DNA of 64,000 nucleotides from Propioniciclava coleopterorum (GTDB lineage: Bacteria; Actinomycetota; Actinomycetes; Propionibacteriales; Propionibacteriaceae). Position 1 is the stretch's first letter; each line of letters starts with the position of its first letter. The stretch lies in NCBI RefSeq assembly GCF_011393335.1, contig NZ_CP049865.1, positions 1,054,001-1,118,000 of the forward strand. The letters are read 5' to 3'. Position numbers and translations under genes: made by a program. This document shows, piece by piece, positions 25,286 to 35,972 of the stretch. The notes under the pieces were generated by a model, which saw only the letters and a program-made list of their open reading frames with translations, did no database searches and was not told the DNA's origin.

Positions 25286-28200
25286 TCAGGCCGCGTCGTC
25301 GTCGCTGCTGAGCAGCCCGCGGATGTCGTCGCCGGTGAGCGGCGCGGCGGCGTCCGAGGCCGTCCCGACCACCTGGTCGAACAGCTGCCGCTTGCGCTCC
25401 TGCAGCGCGACCACCTTCTCCTCGATGGTGTCGGCGGCGACGAGCCGGTAGACGTTGACGGGCTTGTCCTGGCCGATGCGGTGCGTCCGGTCGATGGCCT
25501 GGTTCTCCGCGGCGGGGTTCCACCACGGGTCCAGGATGAACACGTAGTCGGCCTCGGTGAGCGTCAGGCCGAAGCCGCCCGCCTTGAGGCTGATGAGGAA
25601 GACGGGCGCGTCGCCCTCGCGGAAGGACGCGATCCGCGCGCCGCGGTCGCGGGTGCGTCCGTCGAGGTACTCGTACGCGATCCCCTCCTCCTCGAGCCGC
25701 TTGCGCACCAGGCCCAGGAAGCCGGTGAACTGGCTGAAGACGAGAGCGCGGTGCCCCGCGGAGATCACCTCGGTGAGCGAGTCCAGGAGGGTGTCGATCT
25801 TCGCCGACGCCGCGGGAAGCTCCTCGTCGATGAGCTTCGGCGCCAGGCACAGCTGCCGCAGCAGCGTGAGCGAGCGCAGGATGGTGATCCGGTTGCGGGC
25901 CAGGTCGTCGACCAGACCCAGCACCTTCTGCCGCTCGCGGGCCAGGTAGCGGTCGTACAGGCGGCGGTGCTGCGGGCCGAGCTCGACCGCGACGACCTGC
26001 TCCTGCTTGTCCGGCAGCTCGGCCGCCACCGCGCTCTTGGTGCGGCGCAGGATCAGGGGCCGGATCCGGCGGTGCAGGCGCGCCAGGGCGTCCGGGCTGC
26101 CGTCCTCGATCGGCTTGCGGAAGACGGTGGTGAAGGACTTCGGGTCGGGGAACAGGCCCGGCGCGGTGATCGACAGCATCGACCACAGGTCCATCAGGTT
26201 GTTCTCCAGCGGCGTGCCGGTCAGCGCGATCTTGCTGCGGGCGCGCAGCCTCCGGACGGCCTTGTGCGCCTGCGCGGCGCGGTTCTTGACGAACTGCGCC
26301 TCGTCGAGCAGGACGACCGACCAGTCGATCGCCTGGTACTGCTCGGCCTCCAGGCGCAGCAGCGTGTACGAGGTCAGCACGATGTCGGCGTCGGCGGCCC
26401 GTTCGGCGACCGGCTCGCCGCGCCGCTTCTCCGTCTCGGTGACGGCGACCACCCGCAGGTCGGGCGCGAACGTGGCGGCCTCGTGCTCCCAGGTGCCGAG
26501 CACCGACGTCGGGGCGACGACGAGCATCGGGCGGGTCAGCTCCCCCTCCTCGTGCAGCGCCTGGGCCAGCCCGAGGGCCTGCACGGTCTTGCCCAGGCCC
26601 ATCTCGTCGGCCAGGATCCCGCCCAGCCGGGACGCGTACAGGAACCGCAGCCAGCGGTAGCCGACCTCCTGGTAGGGGCGCAGCTGGGCCTGCAGCCGCT
26701 GCGGCAGCGGCGCCTCGGGCAGCGCGTCGGCGTCCAGCAGGGCCGAGACGGCCTGGTGCCACTCGGCCGACTGCTCGGCGACCACACCGAGGGAGACCAG
26801 TTCCTCCCACAGGCCGGCCTGCTCGGGCGCAGGTGGAGGGTGTCGCCGTCGCGGTCGACGAGCTGGCGGGCCTCCTCGATCACCACGCGCAACTGGTCCA
26901 GCTCGGGATGGTCGAGCGAGAACCAGGTGCCCGAGTCGAGCAGCAGGTGATCGTCGCCGACGGCCAGGGCGGTGAACAGCTCGGTGAACGGGACGGTCTC
27001 GCCGTCGATGGTGACGGTGACGTCGAGATTGAACCAGTCGCCGGTCGGGGCGTCGGTGACGGCGAGTTCGATGCGCGGCGCCTCGGCCGCCTCGCGGTAC
27101 TGCGGGACGTCGCCGTTGCGGACGACCTCGACGCCCTCGGTGTCGGCCAGGCGGGGCAGCACGTCCGCGATGAACCCGAACAGGGCGCGTCCGGTGAGGA
27201 ACGCGGGCCGCAGGTCGGCGCGCCCGTCGGCGGTCTCGAACGACCACGGCCCGTGCGGCAGCGTGGCGACCAGGCGGGCCTCGGCGGCCTCGTCCCGGAC
27301 GGGCGGGTCGGTGGCGGCGCGCGCCAGGCCGAGGTCGTAGCTGCGCTCCCCGATGCGGTAGCGCCAGCCCCAGCCGACCGTCGCGTGGCGGCGTCCGACG
27401 TCGACGCGGCAGATCAGCGTCGGCGGCGACGGCTCCGGGACGCCGAGGTCGTCGGCGACGCTGACGCTGAAGCGGCGCCGCAGCTCGGGCAGGTAGGCGT
27501 TGGTGAACAGCCCCGCCTCGGCCCGGGGCACGCTGATCGACCCCGACCGGACGAACAGGTCGTGTTCGGCGTCGCCCAGCGGCGTCGTGAGGGGCCCGAG
27601 CAGCAGGCGATCGTCCAGCCGCAGCGCCAGCCCGTGCGCCGGGTGCCCGAGGAAGGCCGAGCGCGGCGGGGCGAGGGCGACGCCGTCGGGCCCGACCACC
27701 GTCGGGGTGACCTCCAGGCCGTCCTCGGCGTGCCGGACGAGCACGGTCGGCTCGAAGCGGCCGGGCATCGCGACCGGGGGCAGCGGCTTGCGGTGCGCGT
27801 CGGTGCCCGACAGCAGCGGGATGCCGCGGTCCTGCGCCAGGCCGAGCAGGTCCCACAGGTCGGGGGGTAGCTCGTCCAGCGGCAGCCCGTCGGGGCGGTA
27901 GCCGTAGGCGTAGCCGGAGCGCTCGCGGGCGCGGATCAGGCCCAACAGCACCTCCCGCTGCCCCGCGGCGAAGGTGCCGGGCCGCTCGCGCACGTCGTCC
28001 CAGGAGGCGTCGGCCTTCACCCAGGCGTGCCGCTTGCCCTTCTTCAGGGGACGCAGCGTCAGGCCGAACCCCGTCTCGTTGAGCTGGAGGGCCACCTCGT
28101 CGCCGCCCTCGCCGCCGGTCGCGCCTCCGGTGGGCAGGGTGCCCGTGGCGGGCCGGGCGCCCGCGAGCAGCGGCCGGAGCGCCGACTGCCACCCGCCGTC

Positions 28201-28494
28201 GCCGCCCTGGGCGCGGGCCTGCTCCAGGACCGCGACGGCGTGCTTGCAGTCGCGGCGCTGCGGGCACGTGCACGTGGCGACCAGGGGGCCGCCGTCGCGG
28301 CGCACCGCCGAGGACTGGTAGACCTGCCCACCCGAGCCGCGGACCCGAGCCATGACGAGGTCCCCGGAGACCTGCAGGCGGCCGACGCGCCCCTCGCGCT
28401 GGTACTCCCGGCCGCGCTCCGCGACGATCCGCCCGAAGTGACGGGTGAGGCCGTCCTCGGTGAGCCCGGAGATCCAGTGTGGAAGTGCAGTCAT
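25286..28494 (-). CDS. SWIM zinc-finger SNF2-family helicase, with one-base frameshift
   Basis: DNA-translocating ATPase of the Swi2/Snf2 family, about 1069 aa when repaired. The N-terminal SWIM finger is CTCPQRRDCKH. A beta-rich middle follows, then the helicase core with DEMGLGKT, LLDEAQFVKN (DEAQ box), LTGTPLENN, ILRRTK and the C-lobe DRTHRIGQDKPV. The two halves lie in different frames. Adding one C to the CCC run at about 26826-26829 joins LHLRP to EQAGLWEELVSLG. The start is ATG 28494 or the TTG just before it, with TAGGCT 6 nt upstream of the TTG. A role in repair or chromosome maintenance is likely but unproven. Confidence 0.88.
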
Positions 28495-28653
28495 CAAGCG
28501 TTCAGCCTAATCGGCTCGGGCAAAGATGCGCCCCCTCCGGTTGCCGCCCTTCCCGCTTCCGCGCGCCCTCGCCCCGGGCCGGAGTGCCGCGCCGCGTCTC
28601 ACGACGGGGGATACCCCCTAGCCGGACGCATGATCCCCGGGGGAGGATGGGGG

Positions 28654-29354
28654 ATGGACACCCCCATCTTCGCGTTCTTCGCCCTCGCCTACCTGGGCCT
28701 CCTGCTGTGGGGGGTCGCGCTCGCCCGGCGCAGCGGTTTCGCCACCCCGGCGAACCTTCCGCTGCTGGTGGTGGCGGCGCTGGTGTACGACAACGCCATC
28801 ATCGCCCTGGGCGGCGTCATCGGGGAGGGGCGACGCTGGAGGGGTTGAACCTGGCCCGGTTCTGGATCCACGCCCTGATCACGCCGCTGCTGGTGGCCTG
28901 GTCGCTGCACGCCATCCGGCGCAGCGGCGTGCGGGTGGCGCAGAGCCGCGGCTACGCCGTTGCCGCGATCCTGGTGACCGCCGCGCTGGTCGTGCTGGAA
29001 CTCATGCTCGAGGTCCGGGACCTGCACATCGTCCCGGCGCGGGAGTACGGCGCCCTGTCCTACACCAACGCGGAGCCGCCGACCGGCCCGCCCGCCATGG
29101 TGCTCGTCGTGGCCGCGTTCCTGCTGCTCGCCGGCGTGGTGGTCCTGGTGAAGCAGCGGTGGCCGTGGCTGCTGGTGGGAGCCGCGATCATGACGGTGGG
29201 CAGCGCGATCGACCTGCCCGTGCCCAGCAACGCCGCCACCAACGCGTTCGAGTTGATCCTCCTGGTGTCGATCCTGGCCACCAAGGCGTTCCAGGACGCG
29301 CGCGCCGGCGAGACACGGGTGACCACCGCGACCGAACACGCGGGGCGGGTCTGA
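28654..29354 (+). CDS. Multi-helix integral membrane protein, with one-base frameshift
   Basis: Not recognised as a named family. The reconstructed 233-aa protein has about seven hydrophobic helices: FAFFALAYLGLLLWGVALA, LLVVAALVYDNAIIAL, FWIHALITPLLVAWSLHA, AILVTAALVVLELML, MVLVVAAFLLLAGVVVL, LLVGAAIMTVGSAI and ILLVSILATKAF. The first two are in the frame of ATG 28654 (GGGAGG upstream), the others one frame over. One extra G in the GGGG run at about 28830-28833 gives GVIGEGATLEGLNLARFW. It is divergent from the SNF2 gene and ends 21 nt before the tRNA. Confidence 0.7.
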
Positions 29355-29375
29355 CAGGGTGGCGAAGAGAGGTGC

Positions 29376-29451
29376 TGGAGCCACCTAGCGGATTCGAACC
29401 GCTGACCTACGCTTTACGAGAGCGTCGCTCTACCAACTGAGCTAAGGTGGC
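29376..29451 (-). tRNA. tRNA-Thr (CGT anticodon)
   Basis: Complete 76-nt cloverleaf on the minus strand with encoded CCA (29376-29378). Acceptor stem GCCACCT/AGGTGGC, D-arm GCTC-AGTTGGTA-GAGC, anticodon arm ACGCT/AGCGT with loop CTCGTAA (anticodon CGT, reads ACG), T-arm AGCGG-TTCGAAT-CCGCT. All stems pair perfectly. Confidence 0.97.
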
Positions 29452-29482
29452 GCGTCCCGACGGGCAGGACCGAGGCATCACT

Positions 29483-30859
29483 CTAGCAACGCCGGGGCCC
29501 CACGTCGAAACGGGAGTCGCCCGCGGTCAGCGCCGCGCGAGCGGCCTCATCCACGCAGGCGGCGCCGCGGCCCAGCGCCCCGTGCCCCTTCCCCTCCCGG
29601 GTGATCAGCACGCCGGTCGCCAGGTCGTCGGCCAGCGCTTCGGAGCCCGCGTGGGGCGTCGCCGGATCGCCCGTGCTCGCGAGCACGAGGATCGGCACCC
29701 GCACGGCCGACCCGGCCACCGTCAGCGGCGCGGCCGGCGCGGGGAAGCCGACGCAGACGAGGTCGGGGCCCAGCGCCTCCCCCAGCGTCGGCGCCGCCGT
29801 CGCCGCCTCCCGCCAGGCGGCTACCGCCGACGCCTCGTCCCGCCACGGGGTGTCCGCGCACGTGGTCGCGCGGAAGGTGCCGAGCAGGGGCCCGTAGCTC
29901 CCGTCCGGACGCCGCCCCGCGAGCCCGTCCGCCGCGTCGAGCAGCGGGGCGCCGTCGCCGGCCTCCGCGGCGGCGAGCGCGTCCGCGAGCACCGTCGTGT
30001 CGCCCGCGTAGGTCAGCGCCACCATGCCGGCGGCGGCGAGCGGGCGGGTGAGCGCGCGCTCCCCCACGGCCGGCGGGTCGCTCGCCGTCCTGGCCAGGAC
30101 GGCGGCCGCCCGGCCGGCCAGCCCGGCGCGGGCGAGCGCCGCGTCGAACCCCGCCGCCTGCGGCGCCGTGGGCGGGTTCACGTCGGGCGGGGAGTCCAGC
30201 ACCATCGCGGCGACCTGCTCCCCGTGGGCCTCGGCGTAGGCCGCGCCGACGCGGCCGCCCTCGGAGAAGCCGAGGAAGCGCAGCGGCTCGCCGGTCAGGC
30301 GGGCACGCAACGCCTCGAGGTCGGCCGCCTGCGTCGCGGCGTCCAGGTGATCGACGAGGTCGCCCGCGTCCGCACGGCACGCGGCGCCGAAGGCCGCCGC
30401 CTCCGCCCGCGCGCGCCGCCAGGCCGGGGTGTCGGCCTCGGCGTCGGCGAGGCTCAGGTCATGGGCGAGGAACGCGTCGGCGTCCGGGCCGTCGAGGCAG
30501 GCGAACGGCCTCGACCCGCCGACACCGCGCGGGTCCCACGCGATCAGGTCGTAGGCCTCCAGGCCGCTGCGGTCCACGGACGCCAACCGCTCGCGTCCCG
30601 ACACCCCGGGCCCGCCCGGGTGGACGAAGATCGCCCCGGCGCGCGGGGCGCTCGCCGGGCGCATCGCGACCGCCAGCGTGATCCGGCGCCCGTCCGGGGC
30701 GAGGGGATCGACGGGCACGGCGACCTCGGTGCAGCGGCCGAAGGCGCAGTCTCGCCAGGCCGGGCCGTTCGCCGCGGGCGCGGGCGGGGACGGCGCGGTG
30801 CAGCCCCCGAGCAGCACGAGGGCCGCCACCCCTGCGGCGTGGCGGCCCCTGCGGTGCAC
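29483..30859 (-). CDS. Secreted alpha/beta-hydrolase lipoprotein (TAP-like family)
   Basis: 458-aa exported serine hydrolase. A signal peptide ends in a lipobox-like LGGC (C20) and is followed by a Pro/Ala linker. The fold shows an oxyanion HPGGPG (80-85), nucleophile GFSEGG (S199) and a C-terminal TAP-type domain with LASTGDPATPHAGSEALA and KGHGALGRGAACV, which supply the Asp and His. Relatives are tripeptidyl aminopeptidases and proline iminopeptidases of actinobacteria, so a peptidase is likely. It starts 4 nt after the DoxX gene stop, so the two probably share an mRNA. Confidence 0.85.
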   Translation of the reverse strand: MHRRGRHAAGVAALVLLGGCTAPSPPAPAANGPAWRDCAFGRCTEVAVPVDPLAPDGRRITLAVAMRPASAPRAGAIFVHPGGPGVSGRERLASVDRSGLEAYDLIAWDPRGVGGSRPFACLDGPDADAFLAHDLSLADAEADTPAWRRARAEAAAFGAACRADAGDLVDHLDAATQAADLEALRARLTGEPLRFLGFSEGGRVGAAYAEAHGEQVAAMVLDSPPDVNPPTAPQAAGFDAALARAGLAGRAAAVLARTASDPPAVGERALTRPLAAAGMVALTYAGDTTVLADALAAAEAGDGAPLLDAADGLAGRRPDGSYGPLLGTFRATTCADTPWRDEASAVAAWREAATAAPTLGEALGPDLVCVGFPAPAAPLTVAGSAVRVPILVLASTGDPATPHAGSEALADDLATGVLITREGKGHGALGRGAACVDEAARAALTAGDSRFDVGPRRC

Positions 30860-30863
30860 GGTG

Positions 30864-31793
30864 TCAGTCGACGGTCTTGCGGGAGCGGAAGCCGCGGTCG
30901 ATCGACCAGCCGCCGCCGCCCACGAGCAGGAACAGGATGCCGACGGCGACGAGCAGCAGCTCGAGTTCGCCGTTGAAGCCGGACCCGCCGGGCTGGAAGG
31001 GGCTCCACGGCCCCCACTGCACGAACGCCAGCGCGCCGCCGGCGACGAGCGCGACGCCCAGGCCCGCGACCCGGGTGAGGAGGCCGAAGACCAGCGCGAT
31101 CGCGATCGCGATCTCGGCCGCGCCGATGACGATCGCGAGGATGCCGGGCGAGGGCAGGATCGTGTTCTGCAGCATCTCGGTGGCGGCGGGCAGGTTCAGC
31201 AGCTTGTTGGCGCCGTGGATGCCCATGATGGCCGCGACGACGAGGCGCAGCAGGAACAGCCCCAGCGACCCCAGGAACTTGTCGTTGGTGCGCTGCACGA
31301 CCTTGACGGTCTCGGTGCGGGTCGGCGTCGGGGCCGGCTGCGCCGCACCGCGGACGGTGCCGCCCACGACCGGCGCGGCCGCCACGGGCGTCGGCTCGGG
31401 CTCCGGCTTGGGCGCCAGCGCCTCGAGACGCTGCTGCCGGCGCGCCGCCCGCTCCGCGACGAGGCGGTCGTGCTCGGCGGTCACCGCGGCGTCCTGCGAC
31501 GCGAAGGCGCGGTTGGAGCCGGGGGCCCAATCGCCGCCGGGCGCGGGCTGCGTCGGCTCGCGGCGGAGTTCGGTGCGCGCGTCGGCCTCGGGCGCGGCGG
31601 GCGCTTCGGCCACGGCGTCCGGCTCGGTGCGTCCCGACTCCGTGAGACCCGGCTCGGCGGCGCCGTCGCGGTAGAGGCCCTCGTCGTGGACGACGGTGGC
31701 GTCGGGGTCGGCGTCCGTGGGCACGGTGGGGCGGGCGTCGGTCGCGGCGTCCCAGTCGTCGCCGGGGTGCTCGTCGCTGCGATTCTCGGCCAT
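30864..31793 (-). CDS. DoxX-family membrane protein with long disordered N-terminus
   Basis: 309 aa. The last 130 residues form a four-helix DoxX-type membrane domain (LGLFLLRLVVAAIMGIHGANKLL, AIVIGAAEIAIAIALVFGLL and others). The first 160 residues are Asp/Ala/Glu/Pro-rich, lack structure-forming segments, and include a run of charged helices near 105-125. DoxX proteins are linked to redox or quinone-related complexes in actinobacteria, but the function here is unknown. The start at ATG 31793 has AAGGA upstream. Confidence 0.8.
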   Translation of the reverse strand: MAENRSDEHPGDDWDAATDARPTVPTDADPDATVVHDEGLYRDGAAEPGLTESGRTEPDAVAEAPAAPEADARTELRREPTQPAPGGDWAPGSNRAFASQDAAVTAEHDRLVAERAARRQQRLEALAPKPEPEPTPVAAAPVVGGTVRGAAQPAPTPTRTETVKVVQRTNDKFLGSLGLFLLRLVVAAIMGIHGANKLLNLPAATEMLQNTILPSPGILAIVIGAAEIAIAIALVFGLLTRVAGLGVALVAGGALAFVQWGPWSPFQPGGSGFNGELELLLVAVGILFLLVGGGGWSIDRGFRSRKTVD

Positions 31794-31886
31794 GGGGAAG
31801 TCCTTTGCCTTCGGAAGAAGAAACAGTCTCGACCATCGTCGCAAAGCGGGGCCGGATTGGGCCGCAGCGACACCGGCGCGGCGCGG

Positions 31887-33044
31887 TTAGGCGTGCAGAC
31901 CGATCATGAGGGCCTCCATCGCGAGCAGCGGCGCCACGTTGGTCTCGAGCGCCTCCCGCGCCGCCAGGATGGCGTCCAGGCTGGCGATGGTGCGCTCGGG
32001 CGTGGTGCGCTTGGCGATCGAAGCGATGTCCGGCTCGACGTCGGCGTTGACCAGGCGGGTCGTCGCGGCGGTCTGCACGGCGAACACGTCGCGGTAGTAG
32101 CTGGTCAGCTCGCTCAGCACCCGGTCCAGGGCGTCGCGCTGGATGCGCTTCGCGCGGGCCTTCTGCTGGTCCTCCAGGTCCCGCAGCGCCGCCTGGGCGT
32201 GCCGCGGACGCGCCCCCTTGGTCCCGACGCCGAGCGCCTCGGAGAGTTCGGCGCGCTCCTTGACGTCGAGCTCCGCGGTCGCCTCGGCGGCCTCGGCGCC
32301 GGCCGCCTCCACGAGGTTCGCCGCGGCCTGCAGGCAGTTGCCGAGCGTGAGGAGTTGCGCGGGGATCCGCAGGATCTCGGCGCGCCGGCGGCGGGCCTCC
32401 TCGCTGCGCGCGATCGCGCGGGCGCGCCCGATGTGGCCCTGCGCGACGCGGGCGGCGTGCGCGGCCATCTCCGACGGGACGCCGTCGCGCGTCCGCAGCA
32501 GTTCGGCGATCGCCGCCTCGCCGGGGGTGGTGAGCGACACGTTGCGGCTGCGCGAGCGGATGGTCACGACCACGTCCTGCGGGGTGGGGGCGCACAGCAG
32601 CCACACGGTGCGGGGCGCCGGCTCCTCGACCGCCTTGAGCAGCGCGTCGGCGCCGCGCTCGGTGACGCGGTCGGCGTCCTCGACGACGATGACCTGGTGC
32701 CGGCCCACGGTCGGCGTCATGGCGGCCCGGCGGACGAGGTCGCGCACTTCGTCGACGCCGATGCTCAGCTGCTCGGTGCGCAGCAGCGTCACGTCGGGGT
32801 GCGCGCCGGACAGCGACGTGCGGCAGGCGTTGCACGTGCCGCAGCCGCCGCGCTCGCACTGCAGGGCGGCCGCGAAGGCGCGGGCGGCGTTCGAGCGCCC
32901 CGAGCCGGGCGGGCCCGTCAGCAGCCACGCGTGCGTCATGGCGTTCTTCTCGCCGCGGACGGCGCGGCGCAGGGTCTCGACGGCGCGGTCCTGCCCGACG
33001 AGCTCGGCCCAGACGCCCGTCCCGGCGGGCGGCGTTTCGGTCAT
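31887..33044 (-). CDS. holB: DNA polymerase III delta-prime subunit
   Basis: 385-aa clamp-loader ATPase-fold protein. The P-loop GPPGSGRSN has Arg in place of the catalytic Lys, normal for actinobacterial delta-prime, which does not hydrolyse ATP. The zinc module CERGGCGTCNAC and the AEDADRVTERGADALLKAVEEP-type sensor region are clear. It helps load the sliding clamp at the replication fork. The start overlaps the tmk stop by 4 nt; tmk-holB is a conserved operon. Confidence 0.93.
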   Translation of the reverse strand: MTETPPAGTGVWAELVGQDRAVETLRRAVRGEKNAMTHAWLLTGPPGSGRSNAARAFAAALQCERGGCGTCNACRTSLSGAHPDVTLLRTEQLSIGVDEVRDLVRRAAMTPTVGRHQVIVVEDADRVTERGADALLKAVEEPAPRTVWLLCAPTPQDVVVTIRSRSRNVSLTTPGEAAIAELLRTRDGVPSEMAAHAARVAQGHIGRARAIARSEEARRRRAEILRIPAQLLTLGNCLQAAANLVEAAGAEAAEATAELDVKERAELSEALGVGTKGARPRHAQAALRDLEDQQKARAKRIQRDALDRVLSELTSYYRDVFAVQTAATTRLVNADVEPDIASIAKRTTPERTIASLDAILAAREALETNVAPLLAMEALMIGLHA

Positions 33045-33763
33045 GGGGCCAGTGTGCCGTCGGCGTCCGACACCTGCGGGTCGAGCAGCGCCCGCAGGAC
33101 GCCGCGGCGTCCGACCTCGGGGCCCTCGGCGTCCGCCGGCTCGGGCGCGAGCAGGCCCGCGAGGCGGTCCCGGATCGCCGCCTGGATCTCGGTGATGGAC
33201 GCGCGGGCGTCGAGGATCAGGTAGCGCTCGGGCGCGCGGCCGGCCAGCTCCAGGAAGTGGTCGCGGGTGCGGTCGTGGAAGTCGTGGCCGGCGGCCTCGA
33301 GCCGGTCGAGCTCCTTGATGGTGGCCAGGCCGTCGCGGGGCGCCAGATCGAGCAGGACCGTGAGGTCGGGCACGAGGTGATCGGCGGCCCACCAGGCGAT
33401 GGGTTCCAGGTCGGCCAGGTCCAGGACGCGCCCGGCGCCCTGGTAGGCCAGCGTCGAGTCGATGTAGCGGTCGGAGATGACGACCGCGCCGCGCTCGAGG
33501 GCGGGCTTGATCGTCGCGTCGACGTGGTGGGCGCGGTCGGCCGAGTACAGCAGCGCCTCCGCGCGCGGGGACAGGTCGCCGGTGGCGGGGTCGAGCAGGA
33601 TGGCGCGGATCTTCTCCCCCACCGGCCCCTCGCCGGGCTCGCGGGTCAGGACCACCTCGCGCCCCTGCGCCGCCACCCACTCGGCGAGCAGCCGCGCCTG
33701 GGTCGTCTTGCCCGCGCCGTCGCCGCCCTCGAACACCACGAAGAGTCCACGCACGGTGTTCAT
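33041..33763 (-). CDS. tmk: Thymidylate kinase
   Basis: 240-aa kinase that converts dTMP to dTDP for DNA synthesis. P-loop FEGGDGAGKTTQ (11-22), the DRYIDSTLAYQGAGR substrate segment and the LID region are present. It is somewhat longer than the usual 205-215 aa because of a C-terminal extension after residue 210 (EPADAEGPEVGRRG) that lacks family similarity. First gene of the tmk-holB unit and divergent from katA. Confidence 0.93.
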   Translation of the reverse strand: MNTVRGLFVVFEGGDGAGKTTQARLLAEWVAAQGREVVLTREPGEGPVGEKIRAILLDPATGDLSPRAEALLYSADRAHHVDATIKPALERGAVVISDRYIDSTLAYQGAGRVLDLADLEPIAWWAADHLVPDLTVLLDLAPRDGLATIKELDRLEAAGHDFHDRTRDHFLELAGRAPERYLILDARASITEIQAAIRDRLAGLLAPEPADAEGPEVGRRGVLRALLDPQVSDADGTLAP

Positions 33764-33868
33764 CCTAGGCGGACGTGACAGAGGAATAGATCCGTCCGGG
33801 ACGGTGTTCGCCTAGTACACGACCACCCCCGCCATCCCTGTTACGCGTTCGGAAAGGATCATCCCTCC

Positions 33869-35353
33869 ATGACCCAGCCGCAGAGCTTCGATCAGCCGAT
33901 GAACAAGTCGCAGACCGCCGGTGGTGCGCTCGCCGAGAGCGACGCCCACTCGCTGTCGGTGGGCCCCAACGGCCCGCTCGTCCTGCATGACGTGCACCTG
34001 GTCGAGACCCTGGCCCACTTCAACCGCGAGAACATCGTCGAGCGTCGCCCGCACGCCAAGGGCGCCGGCGCCTTCGGCTCCTTCACGGTGACCCACGACG
34101 TGTCGCAGTACACCAAGGCCGCGGTCTTCCAGCCCGGGACGGAGACCAAGACGCTGCTGCGGTTCTCGACCGTGGCCGGCGAACTGGGCTCCCCCGACAC
34201 CTGGCGCGACGTGCGCGGCTTCGCGCTGCGCTTCTACACCTCCGAGGGCAACTACGACCTCGTCGGCAACAACACCCCGGTCTTCTTCCTGCGCGACCCG
34301 CTCAAGTTCCCGCACTTCATCCGCAGCCAGAAGCGCCTTCCCGGCAACGGCCTGCGCGACAACACGATGCAGTGGGACTTCTGGACGCTGTCGCCGGAGT
34401 CGGCGCACCAGGTCACCTACCTCATGGGCGACCGCGGGCTGCCGAAGGACTGGCGTCACATGAACGGCTACGGCTCGCACACCTACATGTGGGTCAACGC
34501 GGCCGGCGAGCGGTTCTGGGTCAAGTACCACTTCCACACCCAGCAGGGCATGGAGTTCCTCAGCAACGAGGAGGCCGCCAAGCTCGCCGGTGAGGACGCC
34601 GACGCGCACCGCCGCGACCTGTACGAGGCGATCGAGCGCGGCGACTTCCCGAAGTGGACGATGTCGGTGCAGGTCATGCCGTACGAGGACGCGAAGACCT
34701 ACCGCTTCAACCCGTTCGACCTGACCAAGACCTGGTCGCACGAGGACTACCCGCTGATCGAGGTGGGCGAGCTGGAGCTCAACAAGAACCCGGACAACTT
34801 CTTCGCCCAGATCGAGCAGGCGGCGTTCGCGCCGTCCAACATCGTGCCGGGCATCGGGTTCTCCCCCGACAAGATGCTGCTGGGCCGCGTGTTCGCCTAC
34901 GCCGACGCGCACCGCCACCGCATCGGCTCGAACTTCCACCAGCTCCCGGTGAACCAGCCGATCGCGACCGAGGGCGGCCAGGAGCGGGCCAACCAGTACA
35001 TGTTCGACGGCCAGATGGCGTTCTACCACTCGGGCACCGCCCCGGTGTACGCGCCGAACTCGTTCGGCCGCCCCTACTCCGACTGGCAGGGCACCCCGGC
35101 CGAGTCCTGGGAGGCCGACGGCGACCTGGTCCGCGCCGCCTACACGCTGCACGCCGAGGACGACGACTTCGGCCAGGCCGGCACGATGGTCCGCGAGGTC
35201 TTCGACGACGCCGCCCGCGACCGCCTCGTCGACACCGTCACGGGCGCGCTGGGCGGCGTCACGGGCGAGGTGCTGGCCCGGGCGCTGGAGTACTGGAAGT
35301 CCATCGACGCGGGTGTCGGTTCCCGCATCGAGGACAAGGTGAACGCTCGCTGA
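33869..35353 (+). CDS. katA: Monofunctional heme catalase
   Basis: 494-aa small-subunit (clade 3) catalase that removes hydrogen peroxide. The catalytic His is in [12 protein letters not shown] (H62), the distal Asn in VGNNTPVFF, and the proximal Tyr ligand in [14 protein letters not shown]. All regions match the family and there is no C-terminal flavodoxin domain. GGAAAGGA lies about 10 nt upstream of ATG 33869. It is monocistronic, followed by two hairpins. No adjacent regulator gene is visible. Confidence 0.96.
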   Translation: MTQPQSFDQPMNKSQTAGGALAESDAHSLSVGPNGPLVLHDVHLVETLAHFNRENIVERRPHAKGAGAFGSFTVTHDVSQYTKAAVFQPGTETKTLLRFSTVAGELGSPDTWRDVRGFALRFYTSEGNYDLVGNNTPVFFLRDPLKFPHFIRSQKRLPGNGLRDNTMQWDFWTLSPESAHQVTYLMGDRGLPKDWRHMNGYGSHTYMWVNAAGERFWVKYHFHTQQGMEFLSNEEAAKLAGEDADAHRRDLYEAIERGDFPKWTMSVQVMPYEDAKTYRFNPFDLTKTWSHEDYPLIEVGELELNKNPDNFFAQIEQAAFAPSNIVPGIGFSPDKMLLGRVFAYADAHRHRIGSNFHQLPVNQPIATEGGQERANQYMFDGQMAFYHSGTAPVYAPNSFGRPYSDWQGTPAESWEADGDLVRAAYTLHAEDDDFGQAGTMVREVFDDAARDRLVDTVTGALGGVTGEVLARALEYWKSIDAGVGSRIEDKVNAR

Positions 35354-35374
35354 GCCTGTCCGCCGCGACCCGAG

Positions 35375-35402
35375 CGGGGTCGGCCCACTGGGGCCGGCCC
35401 CG
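35375..35402 (+). terminator. Terminator hairpin after katA
   Basis: 12-bp stem with one G-T pair, CGGGGTCGGCCC (35375-35386) / GGGCCGGCCCCG (35391-35402), and a 4-nt loop, followed by TTCTGCGT. It starts 21 nt after the katA stop. Confidence 0.75.
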
Positions 35403-35457
35403 TTCTGCGTCCGGGCTGCGACCAGGATCGGGTCTCGATCGCGACAGCGCAGCCCCC

Positions 35458-35491
35458 GGCGCCCCCACCAGGGTGATGGAGTGGGGGCGCC
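35458..35491. terminator. Second hairpin between katA and the NUDIX gene
   Basis: Perfect 11-bp stem GGCGCCCCCAC (35458-35468) / GTGGGGGCGCC (35481-35491) with a 12-nt loop. It may back up the katA terminator. Confidence 0.5.
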
Positions 35492-35547
35492 GTCGAGCCG
35501 CCGATCTCTGGTCACACGGCTCCGCCGGGCGCCCGTCGCGACGACGG

Positions 35548-35553
35548 TAGGGT
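35548..35553 (+). promoter_or_regulatory. Putative -10 of leaderless NUDIX gene
   Basis: TAGGGT ends exactly 6 nt before GTG 35560, with no Shine-Dalgarno. Confidence 0.45.
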
Positions 35554-35559
35554 CTGCGG

Positions 35560-35954
35560 GTGCCCTTGTTCGTCGTGTCCGTGACCTTCCGCAACCCCGC
35601 CGGCGACCTGCTGCTGGTCCGCAAGCGCGGCACGCGGGCGTTCATGCTCCCCGGCGGCAAGGTCGAACCCGGCGAGACCCACGCGGAGGCGGCCGTCCGC
35701 GAGGTCCGCGAGGAGATCGGACTGACGCTGCCCCGGATCAGCTGAGCCTGCTGGGCCACTGGACCGCCGGCGCCGCGAACGAGCCGGGGATGCTCATCAC
35801 CTCCGACGTGTTCACCGCGCCGCTGGTCGGCGAGCCGACGGCGTCCGCGGAGATCGAGGAACTCCGCTGGCTGCCGCTCACCCCGGACGCCGTGCACGCG
35901 CCCCGGCTGTCGCCGATGCTGATCGAGCACGTGATCCCGGCGCTGGTGGGCTGA
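35560..35954 (+). CDS. NUDIX hydrolase, MutT-like, with one-base frameshift
   Basis: Reconstructed 131-aa MutT-type protein. The NUDIX box [23 protein letters not shown] is intact in the frame of GTG 35560. After about residue 58 the product continues one frame over ([19 protein letters not shown] and the [10 protein letters not shown] strand). One extra C in the CCCC run at 35731-35734 gives [15 protein letters not shown]. Without the repair the protein would be 61 aa, lacking its C-terminal half. It probably hydrolyses an oxidised or modified nucleotide; the substrate is unknown. Confidence 0.8.
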
Positions 35955-35972
35955 CCCGGAGTCCGCGCAGGA